Source of the DNA: an uncultured Paracoccaceae bacterium
GTDB lineage: Bacteria; Pseudomonadota; Alphaproteobacteria; Rhodobacterales; Rhodobacteraceae
Assembly: GCA_943787785.1 (NCBI GenBank)
Contig: CALSNT010000008.1
Location: 29,457 to 93,456 of the forward strand
Length of the DNA stretch: 64,000 nt
Direction: 5' to 3'
The translations under genes and the position numbers were made by a program. Below the pieces are notes generated by a model that worked only from the letters and a program-made list of their open reading frames with translations, made no database searches and was not told where the DNA came from. Shown piece by piece: positions 1 through 10,773 of this stretch. How positions within the stretch are numbered: the stretch's first letter is position 1; every line of letters begins with the position of its first letter.

Positions 1-1
1 C

Positions 2-1123
<1,122 letters not shown>

Positions 1124-1129
1124 TGGTGC

Positions 1130-1151
1130 GCCGGGCTGAAGCCCGGCCTAC
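1130..1151. repeat. REP-like palindrome, family 1, copy 1
   Basis: GCCGGGCTGAAGCCCGGC forms a 7-bp stem with a TGAA loop and is followed by CTAC. The same unit recurs after rplW, upstream of rplB and after rpoA, always between genes. Confidence 0.75.
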
Positions 1152-1249
1152 CAAAACTCGTCGGTCGGATTTCGATCCGGCACACACCAACAAGTTCGAC
1201 GTGGAGGCGGATTGTTCGCCTCCACCTCTCAACGCGAAAGGCTTTAACA

Positions 1250-1564
1250 ATGGCAATCGCCAGCCAGAACATCCGCATCCGCCTGAAGGCGTTCGATTAC
1301 CGCGTACTGGATGCCAGCACGCAGGAAATCGTCTCGACCGCCAAGCGGACAGGGGCCACCGTTCGCGGGCCGATCCCGCTGCCCAACAAGATCGAGAAAT
1401 TCACCGTTCTGCGCGGTCCGCACGTCGACAAAAAGTCGCGCGACCAGTTCGAGATCCGGACGCACAAGCGCCTGCTCGATATCGTGGACCCGACGCCGCA
1501 GACCGTGGACGCGCTGATGAAGCTCGACCTGGCTGCCGGTGTTGACGTCGAAATCAAAGTCTGA
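1250..1564 (+). CDS. rpsJ: 30S ribosomal protein S10
   Basis: S10 sits in the head of the small subunit and doubles as the NusE antitermination factor. The product is 104 residues, near the usual 102-103. It begins [16 protein letters not shown] and carries the typical GPIPLP and [12 protein letters not shown] segments. It is the first gene of the S10 operon. A 126-base gap with an REP palindrome separates it from tuf, and rplC follows after 14 bases. Confidence 0.97.
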   Translation: MAIASQNIRIRLKAFDYRVLDASTQEIVSTAKRTGATVRGPIPLPNKIEKFTVLRGPHVDKKSRDQFEIRTHKRLLDIVDPTPQTVDALMKLDLAAGVDVEIKV

Positions 1565-1578
1565 GGGAGGGCGAGCCG

Positions 1579-2439
1579 ATGCTACGCTCAGGCGTAATCG
1601 CAAAAAAAGTCGGGATGACCCGGCTATTCATGGACGATGGACGGCAAGTGCCGGTCACCGTTCTGCAACTGGATGAGCTGCAGGTCGTTGCCACGCGCAC
1701 GGCCGATAAGGATGGCTATTCTGCTGTTCAGCTTGGTGCGGGCACTGCCCGTGTAAAGCGGGTCAGCAAAGCTATGCGCGGCCACTATGCGGCGGCCAAG
1801 GTTGCCCCCAAGCGCAAAATCGCGGAATTCCGGGTTGCCCCGGAAAACCTGATCGGCGTGGGTGAGGAAATCACCGCGAACCACTACTTCGAGGGTCAAT
1901 TCGTTGATGTCAGCGGCACCTCGATCGGTAAGGGTTTTCAGGGCGCGATGAAGCGGCACAACTTCGGTGGCCTGCGGGCCACCCACGGTGTGTCGATCTC
2001 GCACCGCTCGCACGGGTCCACCGGCCAGTGTCAGGACCCCGGCAAGGTGTTCAAAGGCAAGAAAATGGCTGGCCACATGGGGGCTGCGCGGATCACTACT
2101 CAGAACCTGCAAGTGGTGCGTACGGACGCAGACCGTGGCTTGATCATGGTCAAGGGTGCGGTTCCGGGTTCCAAGGGTGGATGGGTTACAATCAAGGACG
2201 CGGTGAAGAAGCCGACGCCCGAGAACGTGATTTACCCCGCCGCACTGAAATCCGCTGCCGCCGAAGCCGAAAAGCTGGCACAAGCTGCTGCCGATGAAGC
2301 CGCCGCCGCCGAAGCCGCCGAGGCCGAGCGTCTGGCAGCCGAGGCTGCAGAGCAGGAAGCCGCTGCACTGAAAGAGGCCGAGGCTGAGATTGCCGCTGAA
2401 GGCGATGCCGGTGAAGGAGACAAGTCCGATGAAAGCTGA
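1579..2439 (+). CDS. rplC: 50S ribosomal protein L3
   Basis: L3 is an early-assembly protein near the peptidyl transferase centre. Residues 1-220 are the conserved L3 fold, including the stretch around [10 protein letters not shown], whose Gln is a known methylation site in L3. Residues ~225-286 form an Ala/Glu-rich extension, low-complexity and probably helical, which makes it longer than the ~210-residue E. coli protein. The extension looks lineage-typical, not foreign. The 3' end overlaps the start of rplD by 11 bases. Confidence 0.97.
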   Translation: MLRSGVIAKKVGMTRLFMDDGRQVPVTVLQLDELQVVATRTADKDGYSAVQLGAGTARVKRVSKAMRGHYAAAKVAPKRKIAEFRVAPENLIGVGEEITANHYFEGQFVDVSGTSIGKGFQGAMKRHNFGGLRATHGVSISHRSHGSTGQCQDPGKVFKGKKMAGHMGAARITTQNLQVVRTDADRGLIMVKGAVPGSKGGWVTIKDAVKKPTPENVIYPAALKSAAAEAEKLAQAAADEAAAAEAAEAERLAAEAAEQEAAALKEAEAEIAAEGDAGEGDKSDES

Positions 2440-3049
2440 TGCGATCAAACTCGATGGCAAAAAGGCCGGATCGGTTGATCTGGATGACGCCATCTTCGGG
2501 CTGGAGCCGCGTGCCGACATCCTGCACCGCGTGGTCCGCTGGCAGCGCAACAAGGCGCAGGCCGGCACCCACAAGGTCAAGACCCGGTCCGAGGTGAAGT
2601 ACTCGACCAAGAAGATCTATCGCCAGAAAGGCACCGGCGGCGCACGCCACGGCGCGCGTTCGGCGCCGATCTTCCGCGGTGGTGGTATCTACAAGGGTCC
2701 CGTCGTTCGCAGCCACGGTCACGAGCTGACAAAGAAGTTCCGTGCGTTGGGCCTGAAACACGCCCTGTCCTCGAAGGCCGCCGACGGCAGCCTCGTGGTG
2801 CTGGACAATATCGAGATGAAGGACGCCAAGACCGGTTCGCTGGCCAAGGCGGTCAAAGATCTCGGCTGGAAGCGCGTGCTGGTCATCGACGGCGCCGATG
2901 TGAACGAGAACTTTGCGAAGGCGGCGGCGAACATCGACGGCGTGGACGTCCTGCCCTCGATGGGCGCGAACGTCTACGACATCCTGAAGCGCGACACTCT
3001 GGTCATCACCAAAGCCGGTGTCGAAGCATTGGAGGCACGCCTGAAATGA
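2429..3049 (+). CDS. rplD: 50S ribosomal protein L4
   Basis: L4 lines the peptide exit tunnel and in some bacteria regulates the S10 operon. The 206-residue product starts [14 protein letters not shown] inside the end of rplC. An in-frame upstream ATG would add 13 residues read from rplC codons and is less likely. The tunnel loop with [11 protein letters not shown] is present. The stop overlaps the rplW start (ATGA). Confidence 0.97.
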   Translation: MKADAIKLDGKKAGSVDLDDAIFGLEPRADILHRVVRWQRNKAQAGTHKVKTRSEVKYSTKKIYRQKGTGGARHGARSAPIFRGGGIYKGPVVRSHGHELTKKFRALGLKHALSSKAADGSLVVLDNIEMKDAKTGSLAKAVKDLGWKRVLVIDGADVNENFAKAAANIDGVDVLPSMGANVYDILKRDTLVITKAGVEALEARLK

Positions 3050-3342
3050 GCGTTGAAGCCAAGCACTACGATGTGATCCGAAAACCGATCATCACCGAAA
3101 AAGCGACCATGGCCTCTGAGGCGAATGCAGTTGTTTTCGAAGTGGCAATTGACGCGGCCAAACCGCAGATCAAAGAGGCGATTGAAGGCCTGTTTGGTGT
3201 GAAGGTGAAGGCTGTGAATACCTCGATCACCAAGGGCAAAACCAAGCGGTTCCGGGGCAAACCCGGTAAGCGCAAGGACGTCAAGAAGGCCTATGTGACC
3301 CTGGAAGAGGGTAACACGATCGACGTGACGACTGGGTTGTAA
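3046..3342 (+). CDS. rplW: 50S ribosomal protein L23
   Basis: L23 is at the tunnel exit and docks trigger factor and SRP. The 98-residue product starts [17 protein letters not shown] and contains the conserved ITEKAT motif and [15 protein letters not shown] loop. It overlaps rplD by four bases, which implies coupled translation. Unusually, the transcription unit appears to end here, with a palindrome and a strong terminator before the next gene. Confidence 0.97.
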   Translation: MSVEAKHYDVIRKPIITEKATMASEANAVVFEVAIDAAKPQIKEAIEGLFGVKVKAVNTSITKGKTKRFRGKPGKRKDVKKAYVTLEEGNTIDVTTGL

Positions 3343-3346
3343 CCGG

Positions 3347-3367
3347 GTGCCGGGGTGAACCCGGCAC
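3347..3367. repeat. REP-like palindrome, family 1, copy 2
   Basis: GTGCCGGGGTGAACCCGGCAC is an 8-bp stem around a short loop, a variant of the unit after tuf. It sits five bases after the rplW stop. Confidence 0.6.
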
Positions 3368-3388
3368 CTCGGCAAAACTTGATCTGAA

Positions 3389-3419
3389 AGCCCCGCCCGA
3401 TCCGGCGGGGCTTTTTCTT
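3389..3419 (+). terminator. Rho-independent terminator after rplW
   Basis: AGCCCCGCC, loop CGATCC, then GGCGGGGCT and a T-rich run TTTTCTTT. The stem is a perfect 9 bp. It lies inside what is normally one uninterrupted S10 operon. Confidence 0.9.
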
Positions 3420-3527
3420 TGTCAGATTACCGCAACCCGATACTTGATCGGTTTTGCAATCCCCATCAGTCTGTTTCATGTCGGCAGCCTTCTGTTTGCC
3501 GGTCAACGGCAACGGATGGGGCAAAGC

Positions 3528-4574
3528 ATGGGTGCATCGGTTAACGCAATTTTCGGGGGCGCTTTCCTGCTGCTCGCGCTGTTTCTGACGTTCCTGATGT
3601 ATTACCTCTGGGGGTTTCCCTTCAATAAGAAGGAAAACCGGAGCGCCGCGCCAAGATCGCTGATGAACCTGCACCGGGTTTTCGGCTGGGTGTTCGTGGC
3701 GATCTACATTGTGCTGATGTGGGATATGGTGCCACGCCTCTGGTCCTATCAGATCGAGTTGCCAGCCCGCACCGTGATCCACCTTACGTTGGGCATAGCG
3801 GTCGGGGCGATCCTGATAATAAAGATCATGGTTGTGCGGTTCTTCAAGCACATGGAATCGACGTTGGCACCACTTCTGGGAACGTCACTCCTGATCTGCA
3901 CCTTATTGTTGACCGGACTGGCACTTCCCTATGCTGCACGCGAGGCGTATCTGCGCGCGACGGCGCAGGACGGCGAGAATTTCGCGCAGGACCGCATCGA
4001 CCGGGTGACTAGGTTTCTGCCGATGATCGGATTCGAGGATGAGGCGGGGCTGGAGCAACTCGCATCCAGTGAAGGACTTGCGGCGGGTCGTACTGTGCTG
4101 ACCCGCAGTTGCACCCAATGCCATGACCTGCGGACGATATTGGTGAAGCCGCGCGAACCTGCGGACTGGCACAACACGGTCGTCCGAATGGCCAACCGCG
4201 CGACCGCGTTAAACCCGATCAGCGAAAGCGACCAATGGCATGTCACAGCCTATCTCATCGCAATCTCGCCCACGTTGCGCGAAAGCGTCAGTGAGCGCCG
4301 CCGAACTGATCAGACGACCGAGGACGCCCGAACGGCGGCTCGCCAGCCCGACATCGGGCAGCCAGAGAGCTACGATACCGAACAGGCGATGGCGGTATTC
4401 GAGGCGAAATGCTCGCAATGCCACTCTCCCCAACTGGTTCTGGGGACGACGCTGACCAGCCGCGACGATGCTGTGGCACTGGTGAAACGCATGGTTGGCA
4501 ACGGGCTGACGGCGGCGGAGGAGGAGTTGAGCCAGATCATGGCTTATCTGACGGAGACATATGTGGAGGGGTAA
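3528..4574 (+). CDS. Membrane-anchored diheme cytochrome c-type protein
   Basis: Probably an electron-transfer protein of the cytoplasmic membrane with periplasmic hemes. The N-terminal ~150 residues contain about four hydrophobic helices with His residues inside or at the helix ends (MNLHRVFGW, VIHLTLG, FFKHM), suggestive of b-heme or a ferric-reductase-like fold. Two c-type heme sites follow, CTQCH and CSQCH, each in a small cytochrome-c-like domain. Starts considered were TTG 3444, ATG 3516 and ATG 3528; I chose 3528 because it follows a GGATGGGG purine run. The gene splits rplW from rplB and is flanked by a terminator and REP repeats, so it looks inserted. The partner enzyme is unknown. 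Confidence 0.7.
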   Translation: MGASVNAIFGGAFLLLALFLTFLMYYLWGFPFNKKENRSAAPRSLMNLHRVFGWVFVAIYIVLMWDMVPRLWSYQIELPARTVIHLTLGIAVGAILIIKIMVVRFFKHMESTLAPLLGTSLLICTLLLTGLALPYAAREAYLRATAQDGENFAQDRIDRVTRFLPMIGFEDEAGLEQLASSEGLAAGRTVLTRSCTQCHDLRTILVKPREPADWHNTVVRMANRATALNPISESDQWHVTAYLIAISPTLRESVSERRRTDQTTEDARTAARQPDIGQPESYDTEQAMAVFEAKCSQCHSPQLVLGTTLTSRDDAVALVKRMVGNGLTAAEEELSQIMAYLTETYVEG

Positions 4575-4578
4575 GTGG

Positions 4579-4642
4579 GTGCCGGGCTGAAGCCCGGCCT
4601 ACGCGGCTCGCGGTTTTCTGTAGGCCGGGCTTCAGCCCGGCA
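4579..4642. repeat. REP-like pair in inverted orientation (BIME-like), family 1
   Basis: The first unit (4579-4602) reads GTGCCGGGCTGAAGCCCGGC plus CTAC. The second unit (4620-4642) is its reverse complement (GTAGGCCGGGCTTCAGCC...). They are 17 bases apart, so the whole can fold as two hairpins or one long one. The rest of the 294-base gap to rplB (4643-4868) shows no gene. It may hold the promoter for the rplB unit, but I see no convincing boxes. Confidence 0.75.
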
Positions 4643-4868
4643 TTTCGGCTCATCGTACTTCGTCGTGCATCAGTACGCTCCCCCTTGCCACCCTCCCAAC
4701 CCTTCGCTAAACACCCCCATCTTCACCACCTCGGATTCGTCCGGGGTGGCTTACTTTTGGGGATACCCAAGCCGGGGACCTTCGGGGCCCTATACACCTG
4801 CGGTCGCTGCGTGCGGCCCAAACATAGTGGGCCTCAAGGTCCGCAAAGCAAACGGAAGACAGTTAAAC

Positions 4869-5711
4869 ATGGCACTCAAGTCGTACAAACCGACGACGCC
4901 GGGCCAGCGTGGGCTGGTTCTGATCGACCGTTCGGAGCTTTGGAAAGGCCGCCCGGTCAAATCCCTTACCGAGGGTTTGACCAAGAATGGCGGACGGAAC
5001 AACACCGGACGGATCACGATGCGTCGCAAAGGTGGGGGTGCCAAGCGCCTTTACCGTATCGTCGATTTCAAACGCACCAAGCACGATATGGCTGCGACGG
5101 TTGAGAGGATCGAGTACGATCCCAACCGCACCGCATTCATCGCGCTGATCCGTTACGAAGACGGCACCCAGAACTACATCCTCGCGCCCCAGCGGATTAC
5201 GGTCGGTGACCAGGTGATCTCGGGTCAGAAGGTCGACATCAAGCCCGGCAACGCGATGCCGTTCCAGGGCATGCCGATCGGCACTATCATCCACAACATC
5301 GAGTTGAAGCCGGGCAAGGGCGGGCAGATTGCGCGTTCCGCCGGAACCTACGCTCAGTTCGTGGGTCGTGACGGTGGCTATGCGCAGATCCGGTTGAGCT
5401 CGGGAGAGCTTCGTTTGGTTCGCCAGGAATGCATGGCAACGGTTGGTGCGGTGTCGAACCCGGATAACTCGAACCAGAACTTCGGCAAGGCAGGCCGCAA
5501 CCGGCACAAGGGCATTCGCCCAAGTGTTCGCGGTGTTGTCATGAACCCGGTCGATCACCCGCACGGTGGTGGCGAAGGGCGGACATCGGGTGGTCGCCAC
5601 CCTGTCAGCCCCTGGGGCAAGCCGACCAAGGGTGCGCGCACCCGCAACAAGAACAAGGCGTCGTCGAAGCTGATCCTGCGTTCGCGTCACGCCAAGAAGA
5701 AGGGCCGTTAA
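4869..5711 (+). CDS. rplB: 50S ribosomal protein L2
   Basis: L2 is essential for subunit association and peptidyl transfer. The 280-residue product starts [17 protein letters not shown] and contains the catalytic-region HPHGGGEGR motif near the C-terminus. The frame is open far upstream to 4575, but that extension is repeat sequence and not L2. rpsS follows after three bases. Confidence 0.98.
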   Translation: MALKSYKPTTPGQRGLVLIDRSELWKGRPVKSLTEGLTKNGGRNNTGRITMRRKGGGAKRLYRIVDFKRTKHDMAATVERIEYDPNRTAFIALIRYEDGTQNYILAPQRITVGDQVISGQKVDIKPGNAMPFQGMPIGTIIHNIELKPGKGGQIARSAGTYAQFVGRDGGYAQIRLSSGELRLVRQECMATVGAVSNPDNSNQNFGKAGRNRHKGIRPSVRGVVMNPVDHPHGGGEGRTSGGRHPVSPWGKPTKGARTRNKNKASSKLILRSRHAKKKGR

Positions 5712-5714
5712 AAT

Positions 5715-5993
5715 ATGGCACGTTCCGTCTGGAAAGGCCCGTTTGTGGACAGCTATGTCCTCAAAAAGGCCGAGAAATCCCGCGAGTCGGGTCGCAACGA
5801 GGTCATCAAGATCTGGTCGCGCCGCTCAACCATTCTGCCTCAGTTCGTTGGCCTGACCTTCGGGGTCTACAACGGCAAGAAGCACATCCCCGTCAACGTC
5901 AGCGAAGACATGATTGGCCAGAAGTTCGGTGAGTATTCGCCGACACGGACCTATTACGGTCATGCCGCCGACAAAAAAGCGAAGCGGAAGTAA
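5715..5993 (+). CDS. rpsS: 30S ribosomal protein S19
   Basis: S19 forms the head of the 30S subunit with S13. The 92-residue product starts [16 protein letters not shown] and has the conserved [16 protein letters not shown] segment and the [11 protein letters not shown] end. It is packed between rplB and rplV with 3-base spacers. Confidence 0.98.
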   Translation: MARSVWKGPFVDSYVLKKAEKSRESGRNEVIKIWSRRSTILPQFVGLTFGVYNGKKHIPVNVSEDMIGQKFGEYSPTRTYYGHAADKKAKRK

Positions 5994-5996
5994 GCC

Positions 5997-6377
5997 ATGA
6001 GCAAGGATAAAAATCCCCGCCGCGTGGAAGACAACGAAGCGCTGGCGAAGACCCGGATGCTGCGCACCAGCCCTCAGAAGCTGAACCTGGTCGCCCAGAT
6101 GATCCGTGGCAAGAAGGTCGAGAAGGCTCTGTCCGATCTGACCTTTTCGAAGAAGCGCATCGCCATCGACGTGAAGAAGTGCCTTCAGTCGGCCATCGCG
6201 AACGCCGAGAACAACCATAACCTGGACGTCGACGAGCTTGTCGTCGCCGAGGCCTGGGTTGGCAAGAACATGACCATGAAGCGCGGACGTCCGCGGGCTC
6301 GTGGCCGGTTCGGCAAGATCATGAAGCCCTTTGCCGAGCTTACCATCAAGGTCCGTCAAGTTGAGGAGCAAGCGTAA
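5997..6377 (+). CDS. rplV: 50S ribosomal protein L22
   Basis: L22 lines the exit tunnel and is a macrolide-resistance locus in other bacteria. The 126-residue product contains [18 protein letters not shown] and the beta-hairpin tip [12 protein letters not shown]. Its stop overlaps the rpsC start by one base. Confidence 0.98.
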   Translation: MSKDKNPRRVEDNEALAKTRMLRTSPQKLNLVAQMIRGKKVEKALSDLTFSKKRIAIDVKKCLQSAIANAENNHNLDVDELVVAEAWVGKNMTMKRGRPRARGRFGKIMKPFAELTIKVRQVEEQA

Positions 6378-7090
6378 TGGGACATAAAGTTAACCCGATC
6401 GGCATGCGCCTGCAGGTCAATCGCACCTGGGACAGTCGGTGGTATGCCGACACCAAGGATTATGGTGACCTCTTGATGGAAGACATCAAGATGCGCGAAT
6501 TCATCAAGGAAGAGTGCAAGCAGGCCGGTGTGTCAAAGATCATCATCGAGCGCCCGCACCGCAAGTGCCGGGTAACGGTTCATGCCGCTCGCCCCGGTGT
6601 CGTGATCGGCAAGAAAGGCGCAGACATCGAAACCCTGCGCAAGAAGCTGGCCGCGATGACCGAAAGTGAGCTGCACCTGAACATCGTTGAGGTTCGCAAA
6701 CCCGAGCTGGACGCCGCCCTGGTGGCTGAAAGCATTGCGCAGCAGCTAGAGCGTCGCGTCTCGTTCCGTCGTGCGATGAAGCGCGCGGTTCAGAACGCCA
6801 TGCGGATGGGCGCGCTGGGTATCAAGGTCAACGTCGCGGGCCGCCTTGGCGGTGCCGAGATTGCGAGGACCGAATGGTATCGTGAAGGCCGGGTGCCGCT
6901 GCACACGCTGCGCGCCGACATCGATTATGCCGCGTATGACGCGAAAACCGCGTATGGCATCATCGGTATCAAGGTCTGGATCTTCAAAGGTGAGATCATG
7001 GAGCACGATCCCGCAGCCCGTGATCGCCGCCAGCAGGAACTGCAAGACGGTCCCGCACCCCGTGGTGCCGGTGGCGGTCGGAGGAACTAG
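6377..7090 (+). CDS. rpsC: 30S ribosomal protein S3
   Basis: S3 is part of the mRNA-entry helicase. The 237-residue product starts [15 protein letters not shown]. It has the KH-domain signature [11 protein letters not shown] and a short Pro/Gly/Arg-rich C-terminal tail. rplP follows after three bases. Confidence 0.98.
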   Translation: MGHKVNPIGMRLQVNRTWDSRWYADTKDYGDLLMEDIKMREFIKEECKQAGVSKIIIERPHRKCRVTVHAARPGVVIGKKGADIETLRKKLAAMTESELHLNIVEVRKPELDAALVAESIAQQLERRVSFRRAMKRAVQNAMRMGALGIKVNVAGRLGGAEIARTEWYREGRVPLHTLRADIDYAAYDAKTAYGIIGIKVWIFKGEIMEHDPAARDRRQQELQDGPAPRGAGGGRRN

Positions 7091-7093
7091 GAT

Positions 7094-7507
7094 ATGCTAC
7101 AGCCAAAACGCACCAAATTCCGCAAGATGCACAAGGGCCGCATCAGCGGTCAGGCCAAAGGTGGTTCCGACCTGAACTTCGGCACCTATGGCTTGAAGGC
7201 GATCGAGCCCGAGCGGATCACCGCGCGGCAAATCGAAGCCGCCCGTCGTGCCATGACGCGCCACATGAAGCGTCAGGGCCGCGTCTGGATCCGTATCTTC
7301 CCGGACACGCCGGTCACGGCCAAGCCCATCGAAGTGCGAATGGGTAAGGGTAAGGGCTCGGTTGACCGTTGGGTCGCCAAGATCAAGCCTGGTCGCGTGA
7401 TGTTCGAGATCGACGGTGTCGACGATGTTGTTGCGCGTGAGGCCCTGCGCCTTGCCGCAATGAAATTGCCGGTCAAGACACGGACGATTCAGCGTGAGGA
7501 CTGGTAA
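7094..7507 (+). CDS. rplP: 50S ribosomal protein L16
   Basis: L16 organises the A-site tRNA region of the 50S subunit. The 137-residue product starts [16 protein letters not shown] and has the conserved [14 protein letters not shown] loop. In most bacteria rpmC follows directly. Here a terminator and 4.4 kb of unrelated genes intervene. Confidence 0.98.
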   Translation: MLQPKRTKFRKMHKGRISGQAKGGSDLNFGTYGLKAIEPERITARQIEAARRAMTRHMKRQGRVWIRIFPDTPVTAKPIEVRMGKGKGSVDRWVAKIKPGRVMFEIDGVDDVVAREALRLAAMKLPVKTRTIQREDW

Positions 7508-7546
7508 AACCTGCGCGTGCGTCAGCGCGTCTTGGTGATCTTCAGG

Positions 7547-7576
7547 GGCCCCGTCGCGAAAGCGTCGGGGTCTTTT
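7547..7576 (+). terminator. Terminator after rplP
   Basis: CCCCG-T-CGC, loop GAAA, GCG-T-CGGGG with one T-T mismatch, extended by G-C and G-T pairs and followed by TTTT. The stable GNRA-type loop and U-run make it a convincing end of the rplB-rplP unit. Confidence 0.85.
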
Positions 7577-7664
7577 CGTCATGTGCCAGATTGTGTTTGA
7601 AAACCGGTCTGCGCCGTGAATGTCATCGCTGACTGGGCGTCGATCTTGGAACTTCGCCCGGGAC

Positions 7665-7720
7665 GAGCCTGAAATGCGCCGGCCGAGCGCCTGACCGTCC
7701 CGAAACCGGGCGCATTTGAT
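7665..7720. repeat. Intergenic repeat family 2, copy A
   Basis: It contains GAGCGCCTGACCGTCCCG flanked by GCGCCGG upstream and GGGCGC downstream. The same arrangement recurs at 16333 and, inverted, at 41151, with a more divergent copy at 11314. The rest of the 7508-8045 gap holds only the rplP terminator and a CGCTTGCCCGACTTGCGC string (about 7805-7822) that reappears near 16474. I see no gene in it. Confidence 0.6.
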
Positions 7721-8045
7721 GCGTCGCGCAACTCCGCGAAGTGGAAGTGACGCGCGCAACGAAGTCAGACGAATGACCCGCGCGGCACCAGCCGAGGCGA
7801 TGGCGCTTGCCCGACTTGCGCCCAGTCAGACCAACGTCTGATCCACGCCAATCGCGCACCACCGAAGACAACCGTTGTCTGACGGGTATTTGTGCAGTGG
7901 CGCAACTGACACTCCCCGCTTGCGGTCAAGAGTACGTACCTCTGGGCCAATGTTGGTCCCCGTTACCGACGTGCCAACGTCTTTCCGATCCAACGCTTTG
8001 GCCGGCTTGAGCGGCCTAGTCTGGCGTCAGTTGGTGCTGCACGGA

Positions 8046-8333
8046 TCAGTCGCGTGTTTTTTCCGCGTGCGAATAGGACGTGACTTCCGGTGGCGCGGTC
8101 AGAAGATCAGCCAACCCGCCCCAGATCGCCTGAATCTGTGGCCCGGCGGCAATGGCTGCTGCTTCATCTTCGTAAACCGCGATTGCGACGCCCGACCCGT
8201 CGTCATTCCACATCGCCCAGTTTGCAACACCACCGGCAATCTGATTGACGCCGGCCCGAATATCCGGAATGCGACCAACCATTTCGTCCAGCCGTGCCGG
8301 ATCCCCCTGGAACTTCGTAATTCTACCAAACAT
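8046..8333 (-). CDS. Small ABM-like (dimeric alpha-beta barrel) protein
   Basis: The 95-residue product starts MFGRITKFQGDPARLDE. The pattern of a beta strand, a helix (LDEMVGRIPDIRAGV), then strands with WNDDGSGVAIAVYED is typical of antibiotic-biosynthesis-monooxygenase-like small dimeric barrels. Function and substrate cannot be read from the sequence. It is transcribed against the ribosomal genes from within the rplP-rpmC insertion. Assignment is by fold resemblance only. Confidence 0.6.
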   Translation of the reverse strand: MFGRITKFQGDPARLDEMVGRIPDIRAGVNQIAGGVANWAMWNDDGSGVAIAVYEDEAAAIAAGPQIQAIWGGLADLLTAPPEVTSYSHAEKTRD

Positions 8334-8575
8334 TCCTGTCCCCTTTATTGTGAATCGAGCCAGCCTAGCCGAGCACTTTGAATAACGATAGCGTCAACCT
8401 GGCCCGGCCTGGATAAGACGCGGACTTTGAAAACGGGCTGGCGATGAGGGATGGAGGGCGGGCACATGGCGGGGCTTTCCCTTTTCTGCGCGCCTCGGGT
8501 AGAGATACTGACAATAGCGGCCCCACAGTCGTCACGGGCCGATTGCACATGATCTCATCGTTGTAAGGACACTCT

Positions 8576-9196
8576 ATGACCACACTCTGCTACGCCAAGA
8601 AAACCTGCTCTGTCGGCATTCATGTCCTGATGGAAGAGGTCGGAGAGCCCTTTGAAGTCCGCGTGGTGGATTTCTCGAAGAAGGAACAGAAAACGCCAGA
8701 GTATCTGGCGCTGAACCCGAAGGGCAAGGTCGCCGCTCTGGTGCGCGACGATGGCTCGGTTCTGACTGAATATGCCGCCATCGCGATCTGGCTGGCGATG
8801 ACGCACCCGGAGAAGAACCTGATGCCGACCGATCCGGAAGGGTTTGCGCGCACGTTGGAAGCGATGGATTTCGTTGTCGGCACGGTGCACATGCTGTCCT
8901 GGCGGATGTTCCGCCGCCCAGACGCCTATACCGACGACCCGGCCGAGCAGGAAAAGCTGAAAGTGCGCGGTAAGGCGGCGATGCTGGATGCCTTTGCGGT
9001 TGTTGACGAGCAGATCGCCGGCAAAGATTACATGATGGGCGACTTCACCGTCGCGGACACAGCCCTCTATTACTGCGAATACTGGGCCAGGGATGTCGCG
9101 GGTTGGGACCTGCCGCCCAACGTCGAGGCGCATTATCAGCGGATGCTGACGCGCCCCTCGGTACAGGCAAATCGCAAGCTGGAAGGTGTGGCTTAA
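8576..9196 (+). CDS. Glutathione S-transferase family protein
   Basis: Conjugates or reduces substrates with glutathione in the cytosol; the actual substrate is unknown. The N-terminal thioredoxin-like domain (residues 1-80) has NPKGKVAAL and the glutathione-binding LTEYAAI (in place of the usual LxES). The helical C-terminal domain has FTVADTALYYCEYWA, the N-capping box region. At 206 residues it is a normal length. It has its own upstream gap of about 240 bases and is part of the block separating rplP from rpmC. Confidence 0.85.
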   Translation: MTTLCYAKKTCSVGIHVLMEEVGEPFEVRVVDFSKKEQKTPEYLALNPKGKVAALVRDDGSVLTEYAAIAIWLAMTHPEKNLMPTDPEGFARTLEAMDFVVGTVHMLSWRMFRRPDAYTDDPAEQEKLKVRGKAAMLDAFAVVDEQIAGKDYMMGDFTVADTALYYCEYWARDVAGWDLPPNVEAHYQRMLTRPSVQANRKLEGVA

Positions 9197-9348
9197 GTTT
9201 GCTGCGGTTCGAGCACGGGACGATCTTGGGCTTCGGGGCGAAACCTCACACAGAAGTGACGGACTGACGGCCCGATTTCCACCCTCAACGCTCCGCTCAA
9301 TCCGGCGTTGACGCTACCATGGCGTCGATTGACCGTGGGGAGTGGCTC

Positions 9349-9948
9349 ATGTTGCTGGAATATCGAGTGGCGATCAGCGCCGCAGTTCTGGCGCTCGCAG
9401 TGGCAACGCCAGTGTTCGCCAACGATATCGCCAACTGTAATCAAAGCGCTGATGCGGACCTGCGCATTCAGGGCTGCACCGGATTTATCCACACCGGGGT
9501 GAGCGGCAGGAACCTGGCAATAGCCTTGGTCAACCGAGGCATTGCACTGGACGTGAAGAACGAAACGCGGCGCGCGATCAAAGACTTCGATGCTGCCATC
9601 GTTGCCAATCCCGACTACTCCATCGCCTTTTACAATCGCGGCATCGCGCATTCAGACCTTGGGCTGCTGGATCAGGCCATCGCGGATTTCACCAGCGCCA
9701 TCGAAATCGACCCCACGGATGCGGATGCCTATGACGCCCGCGGGTTTGCGCTTGCCAACCTTCGGGAGTTCCACGCAGCCATTGACGATCTGACGAAAGC
9801 GATCGAGCTCGATCCGGAGTTTTCCTCTGCCTACTACCACCGCGGTATTGTCTACGGGAAAATGGGTGAGTTCGACCTGGGCATCGCGGATTACGACAAG
9901 GCGCTGTCGATGGGCTGCCTGCGCCACGGCTGGTGTCCGGCGCGGTAG
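9349..9948 (+). CDS. Secreted or lipid-free periplasmic TPR protein
   Basis: The chosen start MLLEYRVAISAAVLAL follows a GGGGAG-type ribosome site and gives a signal peptide ending near VFANDIANC. An in-frame ATG at 9319 would add ten residues. Residues ~60-190 are about four tetratricopeptide repeats (for example AIKDFDAAIVANPDYSIAFY and AIADFTSAIEIDPTDADAY), a protein-protein interaction scaffold. Partners are unknown. Confidence 0.75.
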   Translation: MLLEYRVAISAAVLALAVATPVFANDIANCNQSADADLRIQGCTGFIHTGVSGRNLAIALVNRGIALDVKNETRRAIKDFDAAIVANPDYSIAFYNRGIAHSDLGLLDQAIADFTSAIEIDPTDADAYDARGFALANLREFHAAIDDLTKAIELDPEFSSAYYHRGIVYGKMGEFDLGIADYDKALSMGCLRHGWCPAR

Positions 9949-9988
9949 CGGCACTTCCCAATCGGCGCGCGCTCAGTTAACTGGCCCC

Positions 9989-10612
9989 ATGTCCGATATC
10001 CGATCCCTGTTTGTCACTCGTCTTTATCACGCCACGCTGTCCGAGCTGGGAAAGCCGGTAGATGCCGATGAACTCCATAAATCTTGCCTGGCGATTGCTG
10101 AGGATGATGAAGCCGGGCAGGCGTGGTGCGCCGAGAACGACTTTCCCGGCTACACCAGCTATGCCAGCCTGACCGACCTGCCGTGGCGCTTCCCGATCTT
10201 CAAGGACCTGAAGAAGGCGCTGGATAAACACGTGAAGGCCTTCGCGAAGGATCTGGCGTTTGATCTGGATGGCAAGAAGTTGAAGCTTGACAGCCTGTGG
10301 ATCAACATCCTGCCCGAAGGCGGTATCCACACCGGGCATCTGCACCCGCACTCGGTGATTTCCGGTACGACGTATGTCGCGATGCCGGGCGGAACCAGCG
10401 CGATCCGGTTCGAGGACCCGCGCCTACCGATGATGATGGCCGCTCCGACGCGGGCGAAGGACGCGCCTGAGGAGTTGCGGACGTTCAGTTATGTCGCCCC
10501 AGCGATCGGAGACGTCTTGCTATGGGAAAGCTGGCTGAGGCACGAGGTGCCGATGAATATGGTCGAAGATGATCGGATTTCGGTGAGCTTCAACTACGGC
10601 CTGTCTGACTAA
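9989..10612 (+). CDS. Putative 2OG-Fe(II) oxygenase (TIGR02466-like)
   Basis: The 207-residue product starts MSDIRSLFVTRLYHA. The C-terminal half shows the pattern of the TIGR02466 family: LWINILPEGGIHTGHLHPHS with the metal-binding His region, then WESWLRHEVPMN and the 2-oxoglutarate Arg region DRISVSFNY. The substrate is unknown. The start lies 40 bases after the TPR gene on the same strand, so they may be co-transcribed. Family assignment is from memory of motif layout. Confidence 0.7.
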   Translation: MSDIRSLFVTRLYHATLSELGKPVDADELHKSCLAIAEDDEAGQAWCAENDFPGYTSYASLTDLPWRFPIFKDLKKALDKHVKAFAKDLAFDLDGKKLKLDSLWINILPEGGIHTGHLHPHSVISGTTYVAMPGGTSAIRFEDPRLPMMMAAPTRAKDAPEELRTFSYVAPAIGDVLLWESWLRHEVPMNMVEDDRISVSFNYGLSD

Positions 10613-10773
10613 GTCGACAGACCGACCGGGGTGTAGCGGGAAATCAAAGATTTCCTGCGGGCCACGCCCATTAGCAATCCGGACACTTAAACACCCGGTT
10701 CTTCACAGATCGGTCCAAATGCGCCACTCTGAACGCCAGCGAGCCTACCGATGTGTGACAGATTGGAACCGAA

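Noticed and set aside
2232..2439. Ala/Glu-rich L3 tail as a foreign insertion
   Set aside because: Similar low-complexity L3 tails are, as far as I know, usual in this bacterial group, and the frame and base use match the rest of the gene.
3444..3527. TTG start giving 28 extra residues to the cytochrome protein
   Set aside because: Poor start codon, and better-placed ATGs follow a purine-rich ribosome site. The extension is hydrophobic enough that it cannot be fully excluded.
4575..4868. A long in-frame N-terminal extension of L2
   Set aside because: The extension is made of REP-repeat and non-conserved sequence; L2 begins at MALKSYKP (4869).
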